From: Paracoccaceae bacterium | GTDB lineage: Bacteria > Pseudomonadota > Alphaproteobacteria > Rhodobacterales > Rhodobacteraceae | Assembly: GCA_021767525.1 (NCBI GenBank) | Contig: JAASTF010000125.1 | Coordinates: 1 to 8,593, forward strand | Length of the DNA: 8,593 nt | Direction of reading: 5' to 3' | Part shown: positions 1 through 5,325 of the stretch, piece after piece | How the letters are laid out: each line of letters starts with the position of its first letter | How positions within the stretch are numbered: the stretch's first letter is position 1 | Notes under the pieces: model-generated | Database searches by the model: none | Told to the model about the DNA's origin: nothing | Seen by the model: only the letters and a program-made list of their open reading frames with translations | Position numbers and translations under genes: made by a program

Positions 1-121
1 GCTCTTGGCCTGGGCGGTGATCGGCGAAGACCCCGGGGTTTACGCGCTGATCGGCGGCGCCGTGGTCATCGGCGCGCTTGCGGTATCGAACGCCATCGCT
101 CTGACCCGCCGCCGCGCCTGA
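1..121 (+). CDS. DMT/EamA-type membrane transporter, C-terminal fragment
   Basis: Only the last 39 codons are in the window; the reading frame begins at base 2 and ends with TGA at 119-121. The visible peptide has a short polar loop (GEDPGVY), then a long hydrophobic stretch rich in Gly, Ala, Val and Ile, then a positively charged end (LTRRRA). A hydrophobic last helix followed by a short Arg-rich cytoplasmic tail, preceded by a GE-P type loop, is the usual end of the 10-helix drug/metabolite transporter (EamA) family, whose members export metabolites across the inner membrane. The fragment is too short to name a substrate, and another small multi-helix membrane protein is possible. It is the only plus-strand gene here and converges on mipZ. 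Confidence 0.6.
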   Translation, partial: LLAWAVIGEDPGVYALIGGAVVIGALAVSNAIALTRRRA

Positions 122-122
122 T

Positions 123-145
123 CTTCCTCTCTCTGGAAATATCCC
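123..145 (+). repeat. Stop-adjacent interspersed repeat, copy A
   Basis: This 23-bp element begins CTTCCTCTCTC and ends AAATATCCC. It starts one base after the transporter stop codon. Copy B (2265-2287, minus strand) matches it at 20 of 23 positions; the only differences are TGG against CAA in the middle. A perfect 8-bp hairpin follows 6 bp later. I associate similar pyrimidine-rich blocks ending in ATATCC with gene ends in Rhodobacteraceae, but that is memory rather than a search. Confidence 0.6.
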
Positions 146-151
146 GGGGGT

Positions 152-170
152 TTGGGGGCAGAGCCCCCAA
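152..170. terminator. Hairpin between convergent genes, possible weak bidirectional terminator
   Basis: A perfect 8-bp stem (TTGGGGGC / GCCCCCAA) with an AGA loop sits between the convergent transporter and mipZ genes. There is no T-run on either side, so it is not a canonical intrinsic terminator. A second small hairpin (GTGGC-GCA-GCCAC) lies at 186-198. Placement between convergent genes suggests transcript-end formation or 3'-end protection, which is inference. Confidence 0.45.
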
Positions 171-218
171 TATCAAGAATAGTGTGTGGCGCAGCCACGC
201 CTTTGGATCAGGCCGGGG

Positions 219-1028
219 TCAGAAATCGACCGTGACGCCGGGCAGGTTCAGCGCCTTCATCAGATCGCGCAATTCCTGCCGGGCCGCAACGTTCGAGATG
301 TTCAATTGCTTGACCCCAATATCGCGCAGGTCCAGCAGGGTCAGGCCGCGGGGGAACAGTTCGCGAAAGATCACCCGTTCGTTGAACCCGGGCGCCACGC
401 GAAACCCGATACGCCGGGCCAGGTTGTCCAGCGCGCGGCCCATCTTTTCCTTGTTGACCATCTGCTGCGCGCCCACGCGGTTGCGCAGCACGACCCAATC
501 GATCGGCTTCAGCCCTGCCTGCGCACGCAGTTGCCGCGCGTTCCACACCATTTCGGAATAGACCGATGGCCCCAGGATTTTCTGGCCATCGCCATCCACA
601 TGGGCCAGCAGGTCGAAATCGATAAAGCTGTCGTTCAGTGGCGTGATCAGCGTGTCGGCCAGCGAATGTGCCACCTGGCTTAGCCGGGTGTGCGAGCCGG
701 GGCAGTCGATCAGGATGAAATCACTGGTTTGCTCCAGCCGGGCCACCGCCGCTGACAGCCGCTGGTCATAGGGGTTTTCGCCGGGTTTCAGAGTGGATTG
801 ATCGACTTCGGGCAAATCGTGATAGGTCGCCGAAGGCAGATCCAGTCCCTCTTTGTCACAGAATGCCTTACGGTTATGGGCGTAGCGGCCAAAGGTCTGC
901 TGGCGCAGGTCCAGGTCCAACGCGCCCACCTTGTGCCCCATCCGCGCCAGGGCGGTTGCCACATGCATCGACACGGTCGATTTGCCCGCGCCGCCCTTTT
1001 CGTTGCCGACCACGATGATATGCGCCAT
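219..1028 (-). CDS. mipZ: Division-plane positioning ATPase MipZ (ParA/MinD family)
   Basis: 269 aa. MipZ forms ATP-dependent dimers on DNA near the ParB-bound origin and inhibits FtsZ assembly, directing the Z-ring to mid-cell in many alphaproteobacteria. Residues 8-18 (GNEKGGAGKST) are a deviant Walker A with signature Lys11 and Lys16. ALDLDLRQ (36-43) is the MipZ-like switch I region, and FILIDCPG (104-111) is Walker B. NDSFIDFDLL (132-141), DWVVLRNR (177-184) and VIFRELFPRGLTLLDL (219-234) match the Caulobacter MipZ sequence as I remember it. Caulobacter MipZ is about 274 aa, so this is full length. The ATG at 1028 is chosen because the family's conserved N-terminus starts there; the frame stays open upstream to 1307, but that stretch crosses the rpmE terminator. 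A purine-rich AAGGGG/AAGGG tract precedes the start. It follows rpmE, but the terminator between them implies its own promoter. Confidence 0.93.
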   Translation of the reverse strand: MAHIIVVGNEKGGAGKSTVSMHVATALARMGHKVGALDLDLRQQTFGRYAHNRKAFCDKEGLDLPSATYHDLPEVDQSTLKPGENPYDQRLSAAVARLEQTSDFILIDCPGSHTRLSQVAHSLADTLITPLNDSFIDFDLLAHVDGDGQKILGPSVYSEMVWNARQLRAQAGLKPIDWVVLRNRVGAQQMVNKEKMGRALDNLARRIGFRVAPGFNERVIFRELFPRGLTLLDLRDIGVKQLNISNVAARQELRDLMKALNLPGVTVDF

Positions 1029-1074
1029 GCCTGCCCTTACCCCTTTATATGCCCGCGCGTCGCAATTGCCCCAC

Positions 1075-1102
1075 AGGATATGGGGTCGGCGGAAAATTGC
1101 AA
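1075..1102 (-). promoter_or_regulatory. Candidate mipZ promoter
   Basis: On the minus strand, TTGCAA (1102-1097) and TATCCT (1080-1075) are separated by 16 bp. Each matches the sigma-70 consensus at 4 of 6 positions. A start near 1068 would give a 40-nt leader for mipZ. The match is modest; the position downstream of the rpmE terminator is the main support. Confidence 0.3.
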
Positions 1103-1199
1103 AGCGCGGAGTGTCCCGTGTCGCGCGATGCTTTCGCATCTGTTGCAGAAATATGGAAGGGGGATGTTGGGCGGCCTGCCCGGAAAGCGGCGGGAAACG

Positions 1200-1227
1200 A
1201 AAAACGCCGCCCCGGGGGGCGGCGTTT
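1200..1227 (-). terminator. Intrinsic terminator of the rplS-rpmE transcript
   Basis: On the minus strand, a stem beginning AAACGCCGCC (1227-1218) pairs perfectly with GGCGGCGTTT (1211-1202), closed by one further C-G pair and a 4-nt loop, and continues into TTTTT (1204-1200). This is a textbook rho-independent terminator 24 bp after the rpmE stop. It separates the ribosomal-protein unit from mipZ. Confidence 0.9.
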
Positions 1228-1251
1228 CGAACGGTCGCGTAAGGCGTGGGA

Positions 1252-1473
1252 TCAGAAGCCCAGGCCGGCGTACTTGTTCTTGAACTTCGACACGCGGCCG
1301 CCGGCATCCATCAGGCGCGACGAGCCACCGGTCCAGGCCGGGTGCACACTGGGATCAATGTCCAGCGACAGGGTGTCGCCCTCGGCGCCCCAGGTCGAGC
1401 GCATCTGGACCACGGTGCCATCGGTCATCTTGACGTCGATGAAGTGGTAATCGGGATGGGTGTCTTTTTTCAT
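1252..1473 (-). CDS. rpmE: 50S ribosomal protein L31
   Basis: 73 aa. L31 binds the 50S subunit at the central protuberance and helps bridge it to the 30S head. The peptide starts MKKDTHPDYHFIDVKMTDG, carries the conserved HPAWTGG (44-50), and ends GRVSKFKNKYAGLGF, a standard L31 layout. No cysteine is present, so the zinc-binding cysteines of the C+ form are missing and this is a C- (zinc-independent) type. It lies 11 bp after rplS. Its Shine-Dalgarno (AAGGA) overlaps the rplS TAA stop codon, which suggests translational coupling. An intrinsic terminator follows immediately. Confidence 0.95.
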   Translation of the reverse strand: MKKDTHPDYHFIDVKMTDGTVVQMRSTWGAEGDTLSLDIDPSVHPAWTGGSSRLMDAGGRVSKFKNKYAGLGF

Positions 1474-1484
1474 CTCGTCGATCC

Positions 1485-1868
1485 TTATGCGCTGGCGCCG
1501 GATTTCGGCTTGTAGTTGGTGACCTCGGCGATACGGGCCGATTTGCCGCGACGCGAGCGCAGGTAATACAGCTTGGCACGGCGGACGCGGCCACGGCGGA
1601 CAACCTCGATCGAGTCGATGTTGGTCGAATAGAGCGGGAACACGCGTTCCACGCCTTCGCCAAACGAAATCTTGCGAACGGTGAACGATGCGTCGATGCC
1701 TTCGCCGTTCTTGCGGCTGATGCAGACGCCTTCATAGGCCTGAACGCGGGTGCGGGTGCCTTCGGTCACCTTGTAACCGACGCGGATGGTGTCGCCGGCC
1801 TTGAAATCGGGGATGGTTTTCCCCAGCGAGGCGATCTGTTCCGCCTCGAGTTGCTTGATCAGATCCAT
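1485..1868 (-). CDS. rplS: 50S ribosomal protein L19
   Basis: 127 aa. L19 lies at the 30S-50S interface of the large subunit and contributes to a bridge with 16S rRNA. Family features are an N-terminal helix (MDLIKQLEAEQ), the core FKAGDTIRVGYKVTEG (22-37), VQAYEGVCISRKNGEGI (42-58), the conserved SFGEGVERVFPLYS (68-81), and the basic region VRRGRVRRAKLYYLRSRRGKSARI (90-113). It is about 12 residues longer than the E. coli protein as I remember it, because of a C-terminal tail. The ATG is preceded by AGGAGAAGG at good spacing. It starts 422 bp after trmD, unlike tightly packed trmD-rplS pairs, and has a convincing promoter of its own at 2085-2113, so it forms a separate or additional unit with rpmE. 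Confidence 0.97.
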   Translation of the reverse strand: MDLIKQLEAEQIASLGKTIPDFKAGDTIRVGYKVTEGTRTRVQAYEGVCISRKNGEGIDASFTVRKISFGEGVERVFPLYSTNIDSIEVVRRGRVRRAKLYYLRSRRGKSARIAEVTNYKPKSGASA

Positions 1869-1888
1869 CTGACCTTCTCCTGATTTGC

Positions 1889-1906
1889 TTGCGGTTTTTC
1901 CCGCAA
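1889..1906 (-). promoter_or_regulatory. Hairpin just upstream of the rplS Shine-Dalgarno
   Basis: In the predicted rplS mRNA leader, TTGCGG (1906-1901) pairs with CCGCAA (1894-1889) around the loop GAAAAA. The ribosome-binding site follows about 9 nt later. The adenine-rich loop and the closeness to the start make it a candidate for translational control, but it may simply insulate the site. Confidence 0.35.
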
Positions 1907-2084
1907 AGGTGTCTTGCGCCTCAGAGCTCTTGGTCTTCTTTCGGGTCCGGCCCTTGCCGCCCGCCAGAGGTCAGGTCGTCGTTGCTTGGTCGTCTGTGCC
2001 GCCTGCGCCGGCGCGCGGTGCCGAAGAACACACCTGCCGAACGCAAAACGGGCCCGGCGACTCGGACAAGCCGCGGACGGGCGG

Positions 2085-2113
2085 TGTATAGGGGCTTTGG
2101 CGTAACCTGGCAA
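2085..2113 (-). promoter_or_regulatory. Sigma-70-type promoter for rplS-rpmE
   Basis: On the minus strand, TTGCCA (2113-2108; 5 of 6 to consensus) is followed by exactly 17 bp and then TATACA (2090-2085; 4 of 6). Transcription would start near 2078, about 210 nt before the rplS ATG. It is the best promoter-like match I noticed in the intergenic DNA, and it lies in the large gap where one is needed. Confidence 0.6.
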
Positions 2114-2264
2114 GGCTTAAGGCCGGTGATCCGATCGAGCGCGCGGGCGCGCGCACGGTGTGTCTCGCCTGCGCCCCCTTGGGGCTGCGGCTCGGGCCGC
2201 GCATGGCGCTGTTGCGCGCCTGATCCGCCCAAGGCGCCGGTGGCGCCTGCGGGAGCCTCCGGCG

Positions 2265-2287
2265 GGGATATTTTTGGAGAGAGGAAG
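2265..2287 (-). repeat. Stop-adjacent interspersed repeat, copy B
   Basis: Read on the minus strand it begins CTTCCTCTCTC, continues CAA and ends AAATATCCC, matching copy A (123-145) at 20 of 23 positions. It starts 3 bases after the trmD TGA, so both copies lie in the sense orientation directly behind a stop codon. A 7-bp hairpin (2232-2248) lies 16 bp further downstream. Confidence 0.6.
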
Positions 2288-2290
2288 CTG

Positions 2291-3082
2291 TCAGTCGCCC
2301 TTGCTGCGGCGGGTATACGCCTCCCACAGGTCGGGGCGGCGCTGGCGCGTCAGGGCCTCGGCCTGGGCGCGGCGCCATTTCTCGATCTCGCCGTGATGGC
2401 CTGACATCAGCACATCGGGGATGGCGCGGCCCTGCCATTCGGCGGGGCGGGTGTATTGCGGGTGTTCCAGCAGCCCGTCGGAATGGCTTTCATCGGCGGT
2501 GCTGTCGGCATTGCCCAACACGCCCGGCAGAAGGCGCACGGTGGCGTCCAGCATGGCCTGGGCCGCGATTTCGCCGCCGGTGAGGACGAAATCGCCCAGG
2601 GACACCTCGGCGATGCGGTAATGGTCGATCACCCGCTGATCGAGCCCTTCGAACCGGCCGCAGATCATGGTGACGCCGGGCAGCGCGGCCCAGTCGCGCG
2701 CCATCTGCTGGTCGAAGCGTTTGCCGCGCGGGCTGAGATAGACGAGCGGCCCCGCCCCGCGCCCCAGCGCGTGGTCGATGGCGCGGCCCATCACATCGGC
2801 GCGCAGCACCATGCCCGCGCCGCCGCCTGCCGGCGTGTCGTCGACATTGCGGTGCTTGCCTTCGCCGAAAAGGCGCAGGTCGACCGTTTCGAGCTGCCAT
2901 ATCCCTTCGCGCAGGGCCTTGCCCGTCAGGCTTTCGCCCAGCACGCCGGGAAAGGCGTTGGGGAAAAGCGTGATGATTTGCGCGGTCCAGGCGCGGGCAA
3001 GGCGGTTCTCCTCCATCAGGCTGCGCGGTTTGAGCGAGGCGGCGATGGATTTGCGCCCGTGGGATTTGTTGGGTGTCGTCAT
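2291..3082 (-). CDS. trmD: tRNA (guanine-N1-)-methyltransferase TrmD
   Basis: 263 aa. TrmD transfers a methyl group from S-adenosylmethionine to N1 of G37 in tRNAs, preventing +1 frameshifting. The SPOUT-fold motifs are clear: IITLFPNAFPG (36-46), NVDDTPAGGGAGMVLR (79-94), YLSPRGKRFDQ (115-125), CGRFEGLDQRV (141-151), SLGDFVLTGGE (161-171), LLPGVLGN (184-191) and GLLEHPQYTRP (203-213), where the trefoil knot binds SAM. Residues 1-31 precede the usual family start; I recall similar extensions beginning near KSHGRKS in Rhodobacteraceae, so the ATG at 3082 is kept. No good Shine-Dalgarno precedes it. Met23 is an alternative start, also without a clear site. The position of E. coli catalytic Asp169 holds Glu198 here, which I believe is common in alphaproteobacteria. 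It lies 46 bp after the sulfotransferase pair. Confidence 0.97.
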   Translation of the reverse strand: MTTPNKSHGRKSIAASLKPRSLMEENRLARAWTAQIITLFPNAFPGVLGESLTGKALREGIWQLETVDLRLFGEGKHRNVDDTPAGGGAGMVLRADVMGRAIDHALGRGAGPLVYLSPRGKRFDQQMARDWAALPGVTMICGRFEGLDQRVIDHYRIAEVSLGDFVLTGGEIAAQAMLDATVRLLPGVLGNADSTADESHSDGLLEHPQYTRPAEWQGRAIPDVLMSGHHGEIEKWRRAQAEALTRQRRPDLWEAYTRRSKGD

Positions 3083-3128
3083 GGCCCGCGCTATACGCCG
3101 AAAGGCGCCTGCCGCGCCAGCCCCCGGA

Positions 3129-3902
3129 TCATCGCCCGCGCAGCAGCGCCTGCTTTGCCTCTTTGCGCGCGGCGCGGTCGGAGATGGTCCGGTTGATGTG
3201 CAACAGGCGGGCCAGCAGCGCGGGATCGGGGCGGGTGTTCTGGGCCGCGACGGGGGTCAGTGCGGCCAGCGTGTCGGCGGGCAGGTCGAAGGGCGCCAGG
3301 ATCGCACGTGTGGCGGCCATCGGCCCGCCTTGTTTCAGTGGGATGGCCTGAGCGGGGCAGCCGGTGGCGCGGGCGATTTGCGTCACCACCCCGGCCAGGT
3401 CGGCGGCGGGGGCGATGCGCGCGGCATAGGCGGTGAAATCTTGGGTCAGGGACGAGGATTTGACGTGTTCCCAATAGCTGCTTTCCAGCCATGCCTGGGC
3501 GTCGCGGGTGGTCAGCATGAAACGCAGGTCGGGCGCGGGCCACAGCCGGGCGGCGGCCTGGGCGAATTCCGCCAGCAGTATCGGCGCGGCGCCGTAATCG
3601 TCGATGCCTTTGCGGCCGGGCATATGGCCACACAGCTCTTCGGCCGAGAGCAGCAGGCCGCGGCGTTTGACGCCGGGCAGGGTGGCCAGGAATGCCTCGG
3701 CCCTATGGGCGAACTTGGCCAGCGTCAGCGGGTCGCGCCAGGTGGAATAGCCGCGCGCGGCGTGCAGCAGGTCGCGCAGGCGCGGTTTCAGGGCGATGGC
3801 CATATGCGGTTTCAGAAGGGCGCGGTTGGCGCGCAGGATGGCCTGGACGCTGGAGGTGCCGGTCTTGTGAAACCCGGCATGGATGACCAGCGGTGCGGTC
3901 AT
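3129..3902 (-). CDS. Sulfotransferase-like protein, downstream paralog
   Basis: 257 aa. The N-terminus VIHAGFHKTGTSSVQ (6-20) matches the 5'-phosphosulfate-binding loop of PAPS-dependent sulfotransferases. Arg133 and Ser141 in LTTRDAQAWLESSY match the 3'-phosphate-binding pair, including the usual 8-residue spacing. GHMPGR (92-97) is shared with the neighbouring paralog. No signal peptide or membrane segment is seen, so a cytosolic enzyme is likely. The acceptor (carbohydrate, lipid or protein) is unknown. Its ATG overlaps the TGA of the upstream paralog as ATGA, which fixes the start although the frame is open to 3959. The two proteins align along most of their length and look like a tandem duplication. 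This copy ends 46 bp before trmD, inside a ribosome-biogenesis cluster, an unusual place for such an enzyme. Confidence 0.8.
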   Translation of the reverse strand: MTAPLVIHAGFHKTGTSSVQAILRANRALLKPHMAIALKPRLRDLLHAARGYSTWRDPLTLAKFAHRAEAFLATLPGVKRRGLLLSAEELCGHMPGRKGIDDYGAAPILLAEFAQAAARLWPAPDLRFMLTTRDAQAWLESSYWEHVKSSSLTQDFTAYAARIAPAADLAGVVTQIARATGCPAQAIPLKQGGPMAATRAILAPFDLPADTLAALTPVAAQNTRPDPALLARLLHINRTISDRAARKEAKQALLRGR

Positions 3903-4693
3903 GGGCGGCCCGATCTGGCGCGCCACTCTTCCATCAGCTGCTTTTTCGCGGCCACCCAATCGTCATGCGCCATGTCCGAGCGGTTGAGCGCCAGCATCCT
4001 GTCGAGCACGTGATCGGGAAAGGACGGGTTGGCGGGGGGCAGCGGTGTCAGCCTGTCATAAAGCTTGGCCGGCGCGTCGGCGGCGGCCAGCAGCGGGGCC
4101 AGCGGGCCGAGGGGGGTATCTGCGTGGTCTTCCAGCGCGGCGGCGGTGACGGGGGCGCGGGTGGCCGCGTCGATGGCCGCAACCCAGTGCGACAGGTCGG
4201 CGTGATCCGCCATGCGGGCCAGGTAATCCGCGCGGCTTTCGGTGAAGCGCAGGGCGCGGACGTGCTGGGCATAAGTGCTGCGCAGCCAGGGGCCGGGTGC
4301 GCGGGTGGTCAGGAAAATGCGCAGATCGGCACCGGGCAGGCAGGTCTGTGCGACCTCTTCCAGCCGCGCCAGAAGGCGGGGCGCGGCGTCATAGCCCGTC
4401 AGGCCCAGGCGGCCCGGCATGTGGCCCGACAGGTCTTCGGAGCTGAAAAGCAGGGGGCGCGGGTCGGCGGGGTCGAGGGTTTCGAAAACCTGCGCGCCCT
4501 CGTAGGCGAAAAGCGCCAGGTCGGCATCATCCTGCCCGCGGGAATAGGCGCGCGCCGCGTCGCACAGGCCGGGTGCCTGGCGGCGGGTCATCACGCGGAA
4601 ATGGCGGGCGAGTTTCTTGCCGTTGCGGCGCAGCATGTGCTGGATACTGGTGGTTCCGGTCTTGTGGAACCCGGCGTGCAGCACGATGCGCAT
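3899..4693 (-). CDS. Sulfotransferase-like protein, upstream paralog
   Basis: 264 aa. HAGFHKTGTTSIQ (6-18) is a 5'-PSB-type loop with Lys11. LTTRAPGPWLRSTY (128-141) supplies the 3'-PB pair Arg131 and Ser139 at 8-residue spacing. The block LLFSSEDLSGHMPGR (81-95) is closely shared with the downstream paralog, as are AARAYS (46-51), the Y-x-AAP-x-LLA stretch (101-109) and DLR before the 3'-PB. The C-terminal third is Ala/Pro-rich and less conserved. No signal peptide or membrane helix is visible. It begins 3 nt after the rimM stop and ends in a 4-nt ATGA overlap with the next gene, so it is almost certainly co-translated with both. The nearest purine tract (GAGGGG) is about 12 nt from the ATG, a long spacing that fits reliance on coupling to rimM. 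Substrate unknown. Confidence 0.8.
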   Translation of the reverse strand: MRIVLHAGFHKTGTTSIQHMLRRNGKKLARHFRVMTRRQAPGLCDAARAYSRGQDDADLALFAYEGAQVFETLDPADPRPLLFSSEDLSGHMPGRLGLTGYDAAPRLLARLEEVAQTCLPGADLRIFLTTRAPGPWLRSTYAQHVRALRFTESRADYLARMADHADLSHWVAAIDAATRAPVTAAALEDHADTPLGPLAPLLAAADAPAKLYDRLTPLPPANPSFPDHVLDRMLALNRSDMAHDDWVAAKKQLMEEWRARSGRP

Positions 4694-4696
4694 GCG

Positions 4697-5200
4697 TCAG
4701 AACAGCCCCTCGGGCGGGTCGGCGACGATGCGGCCGGCGTCAAGATCGACGGTGGGCACCGCCTCGCGGGTGAAGGGCAGAAGAACGGTGGATTTCAGGC
4801 CCGGACCGTGGATTTCCAGCAAGTCGCCCGCGCCGTGATCGTGCACCGCCTTGATGTGGCCCAGCTGCGTGCCGCCGGTGTCAAAGACGGGCAGGCCGAT
4901 CAGGTCGGCATGGTAGAACTCGTCATCCGGCAGGGCAGGCAGGCGGTCGCGCGGGACGTAAAGACGCACGCCTTTCAACGCATCGGCCTGTTCCTTGGTG
5001 GCGATGCCCGACAGGCGCACGGCCAGGCCGTTCTTGATGGGCCGGTCCAGCGTCACGTCGAATTCCATCGCACCATCCTCGGTTTCAAGCGGCGCGTATT
5101 GGGCGATATCCTCGGGCACCGAGGTAAAGCTTTTCAGCCGCACCTCGCCCTTGACGCCGAAGGCGCCCGCGATGGCGCCGACGCAGACACGATCCGTCAT
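4697..5200 (-). CDS. rimM: 16S rRNA-processing / 30S maturation factor RimM
   Basis: 167 aa. RimM binds the 30S head near S19 and assists late assembly and 16S rRNA maturation. The N-terminal beta-barrel carries VGAIAGAFGVKGEVRLKSFT (7-26). The linker has GIATKEQADALKGVRLYVPRDRLP (65-88), and the C-terminal PRC-barrel starts at EFYHADLIGLPVFD (94-107) and includes LGHIKAVHDHGAGDLLEI (113-130). Length is normal for the family. The frame extends upstream to 5263, but the ATG at 5200 is chosen because it matches the family N-terminus and has a perfect AAGGAGG (5211-5205) just before it. It is 125 bp after rpsP and 3 nt before the first sulfotransferase gene. Confidence 0.96.
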   Translation of the reverse strand: MTDRVCVGAIAGAFGVKGEVRLKSFTSVPEDIAQYAPLETEDGAMEFDVTLDRPIKNGLAVRLSGIATKEQADALKGVRLYVPRDRLPALPDDEFYHADLIGLPVFDTGGTQLGHIKAVHDHGAGDLLEIHGPGLKSTVLLPFTREAVPTVDLDAGRIVADPPEGLF

Positions 5201-5204
5201 CCTG

Positions 5205-5211
5205 CCTCCTT
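5205..5211 (-). promoter_or_regulatory. Strong Shine-Dalgarno deciding the rimM start
   Basis: AAGGAGG on the minus strand, 4 nt before the ATG at 5200. It supports this start over the upstream in-frame ATG at 5263. Confidence 0.8.
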
Positions 5212-5242
5212 GCGACAGCGAATTGCGATGTCGAGATAACAC

Positions 5243-5271
5243 CGATCCGCGCGGCAAAGGCAAGCGGATCG
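5243..5271. repeat. Inverted repeat in the rpsP-rimM spacer
   Basis: A perfect 8-bp stem CGATCCGC (5243-5250) / GCGGATCG (5264-5271) with a 13-nt loop lies between rpsP and rimM. It has no following T-run in the direction of transcription. A second imperfect structure, CCAGGC/GCCTGG (5295-5300 and 5313-5318), lies just after the rpsP stop. They may act as mRNA stabilisers or partial attenuators setting the S16:RimM ratio, which is inference. Confidence 0.4.
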
Positions 5272-5325
5272 AAGGGGCGGTGGGGGCCCGGATGCCAGGC
5301 CGCCACCGATATGCCTGGTGCCGGA

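Larger units (their letters stand above)
1869..2290. other. 422-bp gene-free gap between trmD and rplS
   Basis: No convincing gene is seen on either strand. From the trmD side it holds repeat copy B (2265-2287), a 7-bp hairpin AGGCGCC-GGT-GGCGCCT (2232-2248), a small GCCCC/GGGGC hairpin (2173-2185), a GCGCGC-GGGC-GCGCGC element (2139-2154), the promoter at 2085-2113, and then a predicted leader of about 210 nt with a hairpin at 1889-1906. None of the hairpins has a T-run in the trmD direction, so read-through from trmD into rplS is possible. One open frame in the leader encodes an Arg-rich stretch and is discussed in the findings. Confidence 0.6.

Noticed and set aside
152..170. Hairpin as a canonical rho-independent terminator
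   Set aside because: The stem is perfect, but no T-run follows on either strand; kept only as a possible weak or bidirectional end.
1029..1307. N-terminal extension of mipZ to 1307
   Set aside because: It would run through the rpmE terminator and the end of rpmE and has no similarity to MipZ, which begins at the ATG at 1028.
1859..2113. 84-residue minus-strand frame in front of rplS
   Set aside because: Starts within the -35 element of the proposed promoter, overlaps the rplS start and is Arg/Pro/Ala-rich with no recognisable features.
1971..2438. 155-residue minus-strand frame overlapping the end of trmD
   Set aside because: It overlaps confident TrmD coding sequence in another frame and its translation is compositionally biased (Pro/Arg/Ala) without motifs.
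3903..3959. Earlier in-frame start for the downstream sulfotransferase
   Set aside because: Adds 19 residues lying inside the upstream paralog; the ATGA overlap at 3902-3899 and the paralog alignment support the later start.
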